Of a stretch of 9,299 bases of DNA, positions 1-7,027 are shown one piece after another. A model generated the notes under the pieces. The model did not search any database. It saw only the letters and a program-made list of their open reading frames with translations, and was not told where the DNA came from. The position numbers and the translations under genes were made by a program. Origin of the DNA: an uncultured Bryobacterales bacterium (lineage in GTDB: Bacteria; Acidobacteriota; Terriglobia; Bryobacterales; Bryobacteraceae); contig CALMAV010000494.1 in assembly GCA_937859895.1 (NCBI GenBank), positions 1 through 9,299 of the forward strand, written 5' to 3'. How positions within the stretch are numbered: the first letter of the stretch is position 1; each line of letters begins with the position of its first letter.

Positions 1-19
1 GTGGCAAGATGGAACCAGT

Positions 20-853
20 ATGGATGCCTTACCGATTCCCGCTTACGACGTTGTCCAACTCAATGAGATAGCTCCGGGCGTGACCGGCATACGCACCTTG
101 TTCGTCAACGTCTTTGCCATTCAAGCCTCTCCTGGAACTCCTAACAGCCGATGGACGTTGATCGACTCCGGGATTCCGATGTCACACGGCAAGATTAAGC
201 GATGGATCGAGTCACAATTCGGAGACGGCGCTAAGCCGGCCGCGATCATCCTGACGCACGGGCACTTTGACCATATTGGGGCTATCCAGGCGCTTTTGGA
301 AGACTGGGACGTTCCGGTTTACGCGCACCCGGACGAGTTGCGTTATTTGACTGGGAACGATAAGTATCCGCCGCCCGACCCAGGTGTAGGCGGAGGCTTG
401 ATGGCTTTGATGTCGCCGCTATATCCGCGCGGGTCAGCTGATATTAGCGGTCATGTACACTCGCTGCCGGCCGATGGTTCCGTTCCAACGCTTCCCGGCT
501 GGAAGTGGTTTCATACCCCAGGCCATGCGCCTGGACACATATCGCTCTTTCGTGAGGCGGATCGCGTGCTGGTTGTAGGCGATGCTTTCTGCACTACTAA
601 GCAGGAATCGTTCATGTCTGTCGCCCAGCAAAAGCCTGAGCTGACTGGCCCACCTGCTTATTACACACCGGATTGGAATGCGGCCCGAACCTCAGTCGAG
701 CTGCTGGCGCAACTGGCTCCTACCACCGTGGCACCCAGCCACGGGATGCCGATGCGAGGATCCGACGTTCCGCAACAGCTGCAGCAGTTGGCAGCCGAGT
801 TCGACCGAATCGCGGTTCCCGAACATGGCAAGTACGTCAATCCTAAACTCTAA
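20..853 (+). CDS. MBL-fold metallo-hydrolase
   Basis: This is a 277-residue protein of the metallo-beta-lactamase superfamily, probably a cytoplasmic zinc hydrolase of glyoxalase-II or lactonase type; the substrate cannot be told from the sequence. The metal site is complete: H-x-H-x-D-H at residues 80-85 (THGHFDHIG), a TPGHAPGH segment with H169, GDAF with D188, and PSHG with H241. An N-terminal beta-rich segment ends in the usual IDSG (residues 48-51). No signal peptide is visible. The ATG at 20 has a weak GGA (11-13) in front. The frame stays open to the window edge, so a start further upstream cannot be excluded, although the length is normal for the family. No following gene is closely coupled to it. 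The family assignment is firm and the specific function is unknown. Confidence 0.93.
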   Translation: MDALPIPAYDVVQLNEIAPGVTGIRTLFVNVFAIQASPGTPNSRWTLIDSGIPMSHGKIKRWIESQFGDGAKPAAIILTHGHFDHIGAIQALLEDWDVPVYAHPDELRYLTGNDKYPPPDPGVGGGLMALMSPLYPRGSADISGHVHSLPADGSVPTLPGWKWFHTPGHAPGHISLFREADRVLVVGDAFCTTKQESFMSVAQQKPELTGPPAYYTPDWNAARTSVELLAQLAPTTVAPSHGMPMRGSDVPQQLQQLAAEFDRIAVPEHGKYVNPKL

Positions 854-881
854 AGAACATCTCCCGGGATAAGAGCACTAC

Positions 882-934
882 CGGCATATCTGAGGAGAGA
901 GCGCCATTAACTTGGGCACTTCTCCGATATGCCG
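882..934 (+). repeat. Long imperfect stem-loop over the start of the small ORF
   Basis: CGGCATATC (882-890) and GATATGCCG (926-934) are perfect 9-bp inverted repeats. Inside them, after a 3-nt bulge (891-893), GGAGA (894-898) can pair with TCTCC (921-925), leaving a loop of about 22 nt. The structure lies 28 nt after the hydrolase stop codon. Its 3' arm contains the ATG (929-931) of the next ORF, and its 5' side contains the purine-rich AGGAGAGA (893-900). No T-run follows on either strand, so a standard intrinsic terminator is unlikely. It could be a translational control hairpin, a processing site or a DNA operator. Confidence 0.6.
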
Positions 935-1156
935 ACTGACGATCTATGGGGACTGCTTTTCGACGAGTACTTGCCCTTTCGTCTCCACTCTGATCACCGG
1001 AATGGAGTATCGGTCGCTAAACTGGCCGCAACCCTAGGACTCTCGCCTACGTTCATAGCGGAACGGATCGAAGCGGCCCAGGTGTGTATCGAGCAGCAGG
1101 GCCGCATCCGCATGCCTTGGATTCCATCTGACTTTCATTCGGATGTGCGTCAGTAG
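929..1156 (+). CDS. Small hypothetical protein, helix-turn-helix-like
   Basis: This is a 75-residue ORF that I do not recognise as a named family. Residues 26-50 (roughly GVSVAKLAATLGLSPTFIAERIEAA) read like a helix-turn-helix: a first helix, a Gly-Leu turn, then a recognition-type helix. The N-terminal part is acidic and aromatic, and no membrane segment is seen. An in-frame TAA at 908-910 limits the N-terminus, and ATG 929 is the only good start. It has no Shine-Dalgarno at normal spacing; the closest purine-rich run (893-900) is about 28 nt away and inside the hairpin. Protein-like composition argues that it is real, but it could be the start of a larger decayed gene, because the same frame runs on through stops toward the VOC gene. 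Confidence 0.55.
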   Translation: MPTDDLWGLLFDEYLPFRLHSDHRNGVSVAKLAATLGLSPTFIAERIEAAQVCIEQQGRIRMPWIPSDFHSDVRQ

Positions 1157-1262
1157 CGCGTCCTCAATGCGCCCACACGTCTATTTCCTTCACGTCGCGG
1201 CTAACAATTTAAGCCCAGAGCTTCGATTCACAGGTTCTCCATCGCGTACGAGTAGCAAAACG

Positions 1263-1279
1263 GCTGATACACCATCAGC
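1263..1279 (+). repeat. Short inverted repeat upstream of the VOC gene
   Basis: GCTGAT (1263-1268) and ATCAGC (1274-1279) form a 6-bp dyad with a 5-nt loop, 77 nt before the VOC start codon. It may be chance, a weak hairpin or a regulator site. There is no T-run. Confidence 0.25.
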
Positions 1280-1344
1280 ACTGTGGAAGTGTCGGCTACC
1301 CTCCAGTTTGCCTTCCTCGACGGTATGCTGGTGGCTGCGCGAAT

Positions 1345-1350
1345 AGGGAG
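1345..1350 (+). promoter_or_regulatory. Ribosome binding site of the broken VOC gene
   Basis: AGGGAG lies six bases before ATG 1357, a strong Shine-Dalgarno at good spacing. It fixes the start of the VOC gene and shows that translation signals remain intact although the gene is frameshifted downstream. Confidence 0.75.
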
Positions 1351-1356
1351 AACGCC

Positions 1357-1750
1357 ATGAAAATCGTTCCTGTCATCAAGTCTGCTGACTTGGAACGCTC
1401 CCTGCGTTTCTATACGCAAGTGCTCGATTTCGAATGGATGTGGCCCTGCAATGCAGATGGCGAGAAAGCTAATGGAGTTGCACATCTGGTTAAGGACGGG
1501 GCCGAGTTGCAGCTTTCGCGCCGTGCAGGGGACGGCGTCTTCGGTTTACTCAATCGCATTTTTGTGGATGACGTTGAGGAGCGTTACGCGACCTTTCGCG
1601 CGCGAGGTCTAGACACCACGCAGCGGCCTGACTCGCCGATTCATACCGCGCCCGTTGATCAAACCTGTTGATCAAACCTGGGGTTTGCGCGAATTTGCGG
1701 TTACCGATCCAGACGGTAACGGTCTGTGCTTCTGCATGGTGATTGAATGA
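1357..1750 (+). pseudogene. Glyoxalase/bleomycin-resistance-like VOC protein, frameshifted by a 13-bp duplication
   Basis: As it stands, the frame codes for 104 residues and stops at TGA 1669-1671. The N-terminal part (KIVPVIKSADLERSLRFYTQVLDF) is the typical first beta-alpha-beta unit of bleomycin-resistance-like vicinal-oxygen-chelate proteins. A perfect tandem copy of a 13-mer (1654-1666 and 1667-1679) shifts the frame. Deleting one copy gives a continuous 126-residue protein ending at TGA 1748-1750, with the expected C-terminal signature TWGLREFAVTDPDGN followed by a last beta strand. The truncated form lacks this final strand, which carries part of the binding cleft, so it is probably inactive. 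The upstream Shine-Dalgarno is good. The role was probably binding or modifying a small molecule, with substrate unknown. A sequencing or assembly error is the main alternative. Confidence 0.88.
1654..1679 (+). repeat. Perfect 13-bp tandem duplication
   Basis: GTTGATCAAACCT occurs twice in direct succession (1654-1666, 1667-1679). It contains the palindrome TTGATCAA. It adds 13 bp, which is +1 modulo 3, and is the only lesion needed to explain the frameshift of the VOC gene. Replication slippage is the likely origin, and the event would be reversible by the same mechanism. Confidence 0.95.
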
Positions 1751-1830
1751 GTTTCTTCAAAGCATGAGCAGTCGTTAGCATTCATGTTCGAAGTCGAGCA
1801 GTCTTCAGAATGTCGGTGGGGAGCGCCAGT

Positions 1831-3771
1831 TTATTCTCGACCAGCGAAAGCCCTGGTACCGGAATTCGGTCCTTCAGTCGAGGCTAACGGCTTCAAGATA
1901 TCGCCGAGCAGATCCTTGGTTCCTTTGCTTCGCACCAGGTGGGGATACCTAAGTCCGTCGTGATAGTCAATCTTCACCGTCTTGTAGAAGCCGGTGTTCT
2001 CGGTGATGAGTTCGATAGAGTTGTTCTTGCTTTCGCCCATTGCGGTCCGCAGCAATTCATCTGTGTAGCTCCTGCCATTGATCGCGATCAGCTTCATGCC
2101 TGGGCCTAAACCTGCCTTGTAGGCAGGCGAGTCGATCAGAACGTCAGTAATGGCTTCGGAACTAATACGCAGGCCGAGTGAAAACCAGGCATTCTGCCCG
2201 TGGCGAGAGCTATCTTCGGCCCGTATGAAGTCGTTCGGTTCGGCGTTGTACTCCAAACGATAGCCGCCTTCGGTGATGCCGCCGAGCGGCGCGTGGGGTG
2301 TCGTGGCCGAAATGCGTTCGCCCAAAAACTGATTCCAGGAATGAGGCTGAACAGCGTTCAAGGCCTCGACTATATCCGACAACCGGTATGGCACAACACG
2401 CGCAGGGGTGTCGCCACCGATTCCAAAAAACCTCCGGCAGAAATCGTCCAGTGACTTGCGCCCGGCGGAGAGCCGGCGAATGGTAGTATCCACCTCCAAC
2501 CAGATCAACTCTCCTTCCCCGTAGTAGTCAACCGAACGGCGCCAATTGTCCCAGCTTTCAGGAGTGTCGTAAAGAATCTGTGCACTCACGGCTGTATCGG
2601 AGAGGTCTCGCCAGGTGCGGCCCGGACGCGCGTCAAGTGTCGCAGCGGAATCTGCTAGATAGGCCTTATACTGCGCCGGCGTCCAGAGTCCGGAACGAGC
2701 GGCCAGCACATCACCCAAGTACTGAGTCAGCCCCTCATAAACCCAGAGCAACTCGCCGCGCATGGGCGTGCTGTAGTTCCCTGTAGCCAGCCCGGCAGGT
2801 CGCCGATACTTACCATTCCACGAATGCGTAAATTCATGCGGAAGTAGTTCTGCGGCCTGCAAACGCAGGTCGTCGTCCAGGTAAGTGCGGGCATCGACGC
2901 GATCGTCGCTGGATGCGTGGTGCTCGAGGCCGAAGTGAGCAACGTGATCGCTTAGCGTGAGAAGAAAGTGATAGCTCCCGTAGTGGTGAGAAGCAAAGAG
3001 CCGGCCGGCCTCGCGGATCAAGTTGTTGAAGCTAGTTAAATCCTCACTGTTGATACTCAAGTCTTCGGGTCCATCGGCAGCGATGTCGAGGTAGTGACGA
3101 GGCGTGATCTCCGGCGCGAGCGGAATTTCTTTGAAGAACCGGCCGGCTAAAACAGGCGAATCAATCAGAGTCGCCATTGCGACAGGTTCGAAACGCGTGG
3201 TGTTGCCGTCGATGCTCGAAGTCGTCAGGGCAGAACCGAGACGCCAATCGAGCGGTAGCTTGACCGATGGCTGAATCTGTAGGGACGCTGGGTCCGCGCC
3301 CTCTGGATAGAGCAGTAGCGTGTTCCAGCTGAGCACGCAGAGATTGGCGGCAGTAGATGCCCCTGCAGAAAAGCCAGTCGTGGTAGGGGTAGCAAGGAAA
3401 TCAACGTGCACGTCGAGCCGGGAAGTCGCTGGTGGAACCTCAAGGTGGAACGCGTACATGTTGACTTCGTCACGACGCCAGGGGAGCTTACGGTCGCCAG
3501 CCTGAAAGGTGATCCCGGCAAGATTCTCGACCGGACCCGAAGGGCTATGTTCGCCGGGTATCCACTTCGGATAAAGCAAAGTGAGCGGACCGGGCTTCAC
3601 CGCAATACTTAACCGGGCGTGGAGCAGACGTCGGGACGTATTAGTTAAATCGACTGCAATCTCAAGGGGGTCGCTTTGCGCAGTCGGTAGATGAGCTGCG
3701 CCACACAACGCAAGAAGGAACAACGGGAGCTTTACCAAAATGTGTCTACATAATTGAGCAATGCTCGCCAC
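1831..3771 (-). CDS. Secreted M61-family metallopeptidase with PDZ domain
   Basis: This is a gluzincin zinc peptidase of the M61 (glycyl aminopeptidase) type, 646 residues from GTG 3769-3771. Residues 1-33 look like a signal peptide: a Lys/Arg-containing start, the hydrophobic core LPLFLLALCGAA, then a cleavage region near TAQS. An N-terminal beta domain follows. The catalytic part has GLEHH (281-285), the zinc motif HEFTH (312-316, then SWN) and a YEGLTQYLG segment whose Glu346 is the likely third zinc ligand. A PDZ domain lies at about 526-601 (IDSPAYKAGLGPGMKLIAING at its centre). The frame is open upstream to an ATG at 3984, but that extension is low-complexity, antisense to the VOC gene, and would bury the signal peptide, so I prefer the GTG. 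A GGAGG sits almost on top of the GTG, and a GAAGG lies a little further up. The protein probably acts on peptides outside the cytoplasm. Confidence 0.9.
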   Translation of the reverse strand: MASIAQLCRHILVKLPLFLLALCGAAHLPTAQSDPLEIAVDLTNTSRRLLHARLSIAVKPGPLTLLYPKWIPGEHSPSGPVENLAGITFQAGDRKLPWRRDEVNMYAFHLEVPPATSRLDVHVDFLATPTTTGFSAGASTAANLCVLSWNTLLLYPEGADPASLQIQPSVKLPLDWRLGSALTTSSIDGNTTRFEPVAMATLIDSPVLAGRFFKEIPLAPEITPRHYLDIAADGPEDLSINSEDLTSFNNLIREAGRLFASHHYGSYHFLLTLSDHVAHFGLEHHASSDDRVDARTYLDDDLRLQAAELLPHEFTHSWNGKYRRPAGLATGNYSTPMRGELLWVYEGLTQYLGDVLAARSGLWTPAQYKAYLADSAATLDARPGRTWRDLSDTAVSAQILYDTPESWDNWRRSVDYYGEGELIWLEVDTTIRRLSAGRKSLDDFCRRFFGIGGDTPARVVPYRLSDIVEALNAVQPHSWNQFLGERISATTPHAPLGGITEGGYRLEYNAEPNDFIRAEDSSRHGQNAWFSLGLRISSEAITDVLIDSPAYKAGLGPGMKLIAINGRSYTDELLRTAMGESKNNSIELITENTGFYKTVKIDYHDGLRYPHLVRSKGTKDLLGDILKPLASTEGPNSGTRAFAGRE

Positions 3772-4207
3772 GCCTCCGCCTTCGGTAACAAGCCTGATTG
3801 AGTACGGCCTATACGTGGCTGACGTGGAGCGGGCGGCAAAGTGGTACCAGTCGTTATTCGACTTCCCCGTCTTGCTGGCGGAAGGCGACAGGCTGAAGGC
3901 ATTGCAGGCGGGCGAACAGGTCGTGCTGCTGCTCTTCAAAGCCGGTGCCTCCCTCGGCGGCGTGCCCATGCCGACCGGATTCATCCCGCCTCATGATGGG
4001 AGCGGTCCCCACCACATCGCCTTCGCTATGACGAAGGGCTCGGAGGAGCACTGGGAGCGGCATCTGCAGGCGCACGACGTTACAATCGCTAGCACCGTCG
4101 AGTGGCCCGAAGGTGGCACAAGTTTCTATTTTCGCGACCCGGACGGGCACTTGTTGGAGCTGATCACACCAAGGCAGTGGAAGTTTCAGCCATGGCCGCA
4201 GTCTTAG
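3761..4207 (+). CDS. VOC-family (glyoxalase/dioxygenase-like) protein
   Basis: This is an intact 148-residue vicinal-oxygen-chelate protein. Two paired beta-alpha-beta-beta-beta units are recognisable: SLIEYGLYVADVERAAKWYQ (11-30) opens the first and PHHIAFAM (83-90) the second, with FRDPDGHLLELITP (124-137) as the closing strand. H85 and E133 are in the usual metal-ligand positions. The usual first-strand ligand seems replaced by Tyr18, so the metal site may be altered. The ATG at 3761 has only a weak upstream GAG and overlaps the start of the divergent peptidase gene by 11 bp. The next in-frame start candidates would cut into the first strand. Substrate is unknown; dioxygenase, glyoxalase or binding roles are all possible. 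It differs clearly from the broken VOC gene at 1357. Confidence 0.9.
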   Translation: MLATPPPSVTSLIEYGLYVADVERAAKWYQSLFDFPVLLAEGDRLKALQAGEQVVLLLFKAGASLGGVPMPTGFIPPHDGSGPHHIAFAMTKGSEEHWERHLQAHDVTIASTVEWPEGGTSFYFRDPDGHLLELITPRQWKFQPWPQS

Positions 4208-4251
4208 GATTCACTCACACAGCCTGAGACTAACTTTGACCTTGTTCAAAT

Positions 4252-4271
4252 AAAGCTTGAGAGTAAGCTTT
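4252..4271. terminator. Possible bidirectional terminator hairpin between convergent genes
   Basis: AAAGCTT (4252-4258) and AAGCTTT (4265-4271) form a 7-bp stem with a 6-nt loop, in the 117-bp gap between the VOC gene and the end of the second peptidase gene, which converge here. The position suits a shared terminator. However, the stem is AT-rich and no T-run follows on either side, so it would be weak. I see no other feature in 4208-4324. Confidence 0.35.
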
Positions 4272-4324
4272 GCGCAGGCAAGATTGAAAATACAAGGGCC
4301 AAACTGCCCAACATCAGCGCCAAC

Positions 4325-5977
4325 TCATTTGATTAGGCAGTTTCCAGAATTTAATGCAGCCTGGTCTAGGTGATATTGCATTACTGCGATTGACTTGCCG
4401 CGCGGATAATACTCGATGGCTTTAGGGCCATCACTCGTCTGGACCGTAACGATGGCTGCTGTTTCGGGCTGGTTGTTGTAAACCGAGAGTCTTCCTGATA
4501 ACCGCTGCCCATTGCGGAGACCGGCTTGGAAAGCCGGTCCATCCGGCTCGACCCCGGTAATGCTGCCAGCGGCCGTCGAACTGCCAAGATCAAAGCCCAG
4601 ATCAAACTTTGACACCTGATCCATCGAGCCGTGTGCACAGGGTCCAAGAACGTCCTCGCGAAGAGAGGCCGGGGAATCCGGTTGAATCACGCGTACGAGT
4701 TCGGTACGCGAAGCTGGTGAGAGGTAGCGTGCAGCCGCTTCAATAATCCTGGTTTCCGTCAAGGGCTGGCTGGCCTCATTCACCATGTCATGCATGACCG
4801 TATCCAAGGACCTCTTGCCCCCGGAATCGTTGCGAATTTGCCAGTCCAGCCATAACGCAATGATGCGGCCGCGAACGTAAGCACTGCGCGAGCCGGGGAA
4901 AAGCCGAAGGTCTCGATTCACACTTTCGAGATAAGCTGGCAACTGGATAAAGCTCGCCCGCAAGGCCAGAAGATAACCGTAGTAGCTAACGAATCCCTCG
5001 CGAAACCACTCGATCGCCTTCCAATTTTCAGCCGTGGACGAAGGCCCCATGCGTCGCGGGTCCCATATGTGAAATGTCTCATGGATCAGGACTTGCATCT
5101 GATCGGAGATGGAATCCTTTCGCGAGAGATAAAGCCAGAAGGCGTTCGTAAAGGCACTGCCATCACCGCTACCCGAATCGTTGTCGAACTGTTTCAGCGT
5201 GACCAGGAAGTAAGGGAAATTGTGGTCGTGCCAGAAGTCGCGCACAACGCTGACCGCTTCTTGAATATCTGCGATCGCCTCTTCATCCGAAAATGTCCAT
5301 CGATCGCGGATCGCTATTACGGCGGGCTGCGTGCCAATCCGAAAGTGGTGTAATCGGAACACGCCCGCGACAAACAGTGCGTGTTGGACCGCACTCCACT
5401 TACCGGAATAGGATTGGCAGCGATTATCCGAGTCGGAACTGCTGCCGAAGCTGGTCGCTAGAACCCAACCTGCTGGAAGGTTTTTCCAGTCGAAGTGAAC
5501 TGTAATCGTTGCGTCAGCGGGAAGTTTCGGGTGAACAAGAGCGTTATCGCCAGTTAGTTCCAGATAGTCTGGCATCAACGTGCCGTGGAGTTCTGCGGGA
5601 TGGCGAAATCGTCCAGTCAAATCCTTCACCACGTCATACACGAGCGAAAGTTCCTGATCTAGAGGATGTCGAACGATCTTGCTGCCAACCGAACTCGTAT
5701 CGGAAATGACGGTGTCTGCCGAGAGAGCGCGGAGATTGTGCACGCCATGGAGTGTCTCGCCCGCCCACTCGGTGGGTATTTCGAGTTCCTCTACTGCTTG
5801 ACCACTTCGGAACTTCAATCTGACATGCAATACCGTGCCAGTGGATGTGAGCGTTGCACCAAAGGTATAGTTCAACGTTGGACCTATACCGTCTGCCGGG
5901 AACCGGCATTGAGCTAAGGTCGGCATCGTCACGATCGCGAAACAGAGGGCGAGCTTGATGTATACGTGATATGCCAT
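4325..5977 (-). CDS. Divergent secreted M61-like metallopeptidase
   Basis: This 550-residue protein has a signal peptide (about 1-22: hydrophobic IKLALCFAIVTMPTLA). The Cys after LAQ could suggest a lipoprotein, but Gln just before it is unusual for a lipobox, so ordinary cleavage is more likely. The N-terminal 200 residues are beta-rich. The zinc site is HETFH (299-303) followed by IWDPRRM, matching the M61 pattern HExxH-x-W-x-x-x-R. WFREGFVSYYG supplies Glu327 as probable third ligand. The usual GLEH segment before the zinc motif is not present; GSGDGSAFTNAF stands in its place. Residues 455-525 resemble a reduced PDZ domain (GVEPDGPAFQAGLRNGQRL). The ATG at 5977 lacks a clear Shine-Dalgarno. 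It lies in the same orientation as the first M61 gene but is separated from it by the VOC gene, so the two are not one simple operon. A peptidase role is likely and substrates are unknown. Confidence 0.85.
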   Translation of the reverse strand: MAYHVYIKLALCFAIVTMPTLAQCRFPADGIGPTLNYTFGATLTSTGTVLHVRLKFRSGQAVEELEIPTEWAGETLHGVHNLRALSADTVISDTSSVGSKIVRHPLDQELSLVYDVVKDLTGRFRHPAELHGTLMPDYLELTGDNALVHPKLPADATITVHFDWKNLPAGWVLATSFGSSSDSDNRCQSYSGKWSAVQHALFVAGVFRLHHFRIGTQPAVIAIRDRWTFSDEEAIADIQEAVSVVRDFWHDHNFPYFLVTLKQFDNDSGSGDGSAFTNAFWLYLSRKDSISDQMQVLIHETFHIWDPRRMGPSSTAENWKAIEWFREGFVSYYGYLLALRASFIQLPAYLESVNRDLRLFPGSRSAYVRGRIIALWLDWQIRNDSGGKRSLDTVMHDMVNEASQPLTETRIIEAAARYLSPASRTELVRVIQPDSPASLREDVLGPCAHGSMDQVSKFDLGFDLGSSTAAGSITGVEPDGPAFQAGLRNGQRLSGRLSVYNNQPETAAIVTVQTSDGPKAIEYYPRGKSIAVMQYHLDQAALNSGNCLIK

Positions 5978-6254
5978 TCAGCTACGTTCGTAGTTCAACG
6001 ATAAAGGTCCAGCCCTAGTCCTATGGCGGTCATTTTACAGCGTCGCTCCAGGGCGAGATCGGTGGCGTACCCGAGGAAGCCGCTGCCGATTGCGCACGAT
6101 CAATGGGCTAAGCGGAATTGACCGGAGTTTTTCAACAGCATCAAGCGTTTGCGCAATGATCATTCACTCGTTACTGATGGACCGGGTAGATCCTTGGACA
6201 GTTTCTATCTTTGTGCCGCGAGCCGAATCGCCGGAGGGGCCAGCCGTGCCGGAC
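5978..6254. other. Intergenic region upstream of the second peptidase gene
   Basis: This stretch holds no convincing gene on either strand. It must contain the promoter of the 5977 gene. Visible elements are the dyad CTACG-tt-CGTAG (5982-5993) only four bases before the peptidase start codon, and the 10-bp palindrome AATGATCATT (6155-6164). No clear terminator for the SDR operon that ends at 6255 was found. Confidence 0.4.
5982..5993. promoter_or_regulatory. 12-bp dyad at the ribosome-binding position of the second peptidase gene
   Basis: CTACG (5982-5986) and CGTAG (5989-5993) are perfect inverted repeats with a 2-bp centre, directly before the ATG (5975-5977, - strand), where a Shine-Dalgarno would normally lie. 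It could be an operator or a chance palindrome. A two-base loop is too tight for a good RNA hairpin. Confidence 0.25.
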
Positions 6255-7004
6255 CTACATGGCCGTGTACCCGCCGTCCGCCATGACCAGCGCGCCAGTA
6301 ACAAAGCTGGAACGCGGCGAAGCAAGCCAGGCCACGGTTTGCGCGATCTCCTCTGGCTGGCCGACGCGACCGAGCGCATGCATATGACCGTAGCTGGCGA
6401 GTGTCGCGCGGCTATCCTCGACCATGCCACTGAGGATGTCGGTTTCGATCACGCCCGCACCAATCGCATTAGCACGGATGCCCTGTTCTCCATACTCCAG
6501 GGCGATCACCTGGGTCAGCTGCGCGATTGCACCTTTGGAGGCCGCGTATGCGGCTGTCATCTTCATTCCCACAATGCTTACGATCGAGGCTACGTTCACA
6601 ATCGAACCCCCGCCAGCCGGAAGCATTGCTTGGACCGCTTCGCGGGCGTGGAGGAAATATCCGCGCGCGTTGATCGCCATAATGCTGTCCCAGTCCGCAA
6701 CACTCGTCTCAAGCAGGGGCTTGTTCAATGTTTTGCCGGCATTGTTCACCAGAATATCCAGCTTCCCGAAGCTTTCCAGCGTGAGCTGGACGATGCGTAC
6801 CGCGGTCGCCTCTTCAGCGGCGTCGCCCACCAGTGCAACGACCTTACCCGCCTGGGCAAATTCGTTGACGGCTGGGTTGATGTCCTCGACGACCACCTGC
6901 ACGCCATGGGCCACCAACAGCTTCACGGTACTGCGGCCGATGCCGCCCGCCGCGCCCGTAACAATTGCCACTTTGCCGGAAAGTCCCAGTGTCAGATCCT
7001 GCAT
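6255..7004 (-). CDS. Classical SDR-family oxidoreductase, probably NAD-dependent
   Basis: This is a 249-residue classical short-chain dehydrogenase with a complete active site: cofactor motif TGAAGGIG (16-23), NNAG (87-90), Asn111, Ser140, Tyr153 and Lys157 (YAASK). Asp41 at the end of the second beta strand points to NAD(H) rather than NADP(H). The C-terminus ends in the usual substrate-loop and dimer segment (VTGALVMADGGYTAM). One oddity is GAG at 182-184, where most relatives have a proline before the glycine of the PG motif. AGGAGA (7009-7014) is a strong Shine-Dalgarno before ATG 7004. The gene starts 23 bp after the stop of the second SDR, in the same direction, so the two are probably one operon under the divergent LysR regulator. 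The alcohol or ketone substrate cannot be named. Confidence 0.93.
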   Translation of the reverse strand: MQDLTLGLSGKVAIVTGAAGGIGRSTVKLLVAHGVQVVVEDINPAVNEFAQAGKVVALVGDAAEEATAVRIVQLTLESFGKLDILVNNAGKTLNKPLLETSVADWDSIMAINARGYFLHAREAVQAMLPAGGGSIVNVASIVSIVGMKMTAAYAASKGAIAQLTQVIALEYGEQGIRANAIGAGVIETDILSGMVEDSRATLASYGHMHALGRVGQPEEIAQTVAWLASPRSSFVTGALVMADGGYTAM

Positions 7005-7027
7005 GCCATCTCCTGTTGTATCGTCGG

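Larger units (their letters stand above)
1208..1360 (+). pseudogene. Possible decayed 3' end of a gene upstream of the VOC gene
   Basis: In the frame ending at TGA 1358-1360, the translation shows alternating hydrophobic residues typical of beta strands (for example TISTVEVSATLQFAFLDGM at 1271-1327). Upstream it is interrupted by TAG (1256-1258) and TGA (1265-1267), flanked by YE and QNG. Both stops could come from single C-to-T changes of CAG and CGA. The terminal TGA overlaps the VOC start as ATGA, the usual junction of translationally coupled genes. No family is recognised and the stretch is short, so this is a suggestion only. Confidence 0.25.

Noticed and set aside
1143..1346. + strand ORF of 67 codons between the small ORF and the VOC gene
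   Set aside because: Ser/Thr-rich translation without protein-like pattern or Shine-Dalgarno.
1751..1830. Terminator between the broken VOC gene and the first peptidase gene
   Set aside because: Only a spaced direct repeat GAGCAGTC (1766-1773, 1796-1803) and a 4-bp dyad are visible; neither makes a convincing hairpin or a T-run.
3772..3984. N-terminal extension of the first M61 peptidase up to an ATG at 3984
   Set aside because: The extra 71 residues are Ser/Thr/Pro-rich, lie antisense to the clear VOC gene, and would place the signal peptide internally.
6121..6180. Possible transposase or insertion-sequence remnant near GGAGTTTTTCAACAG
   Set aside because: No inverted terminal repeats, no target duplication and no transposase-like translation could be found around it.
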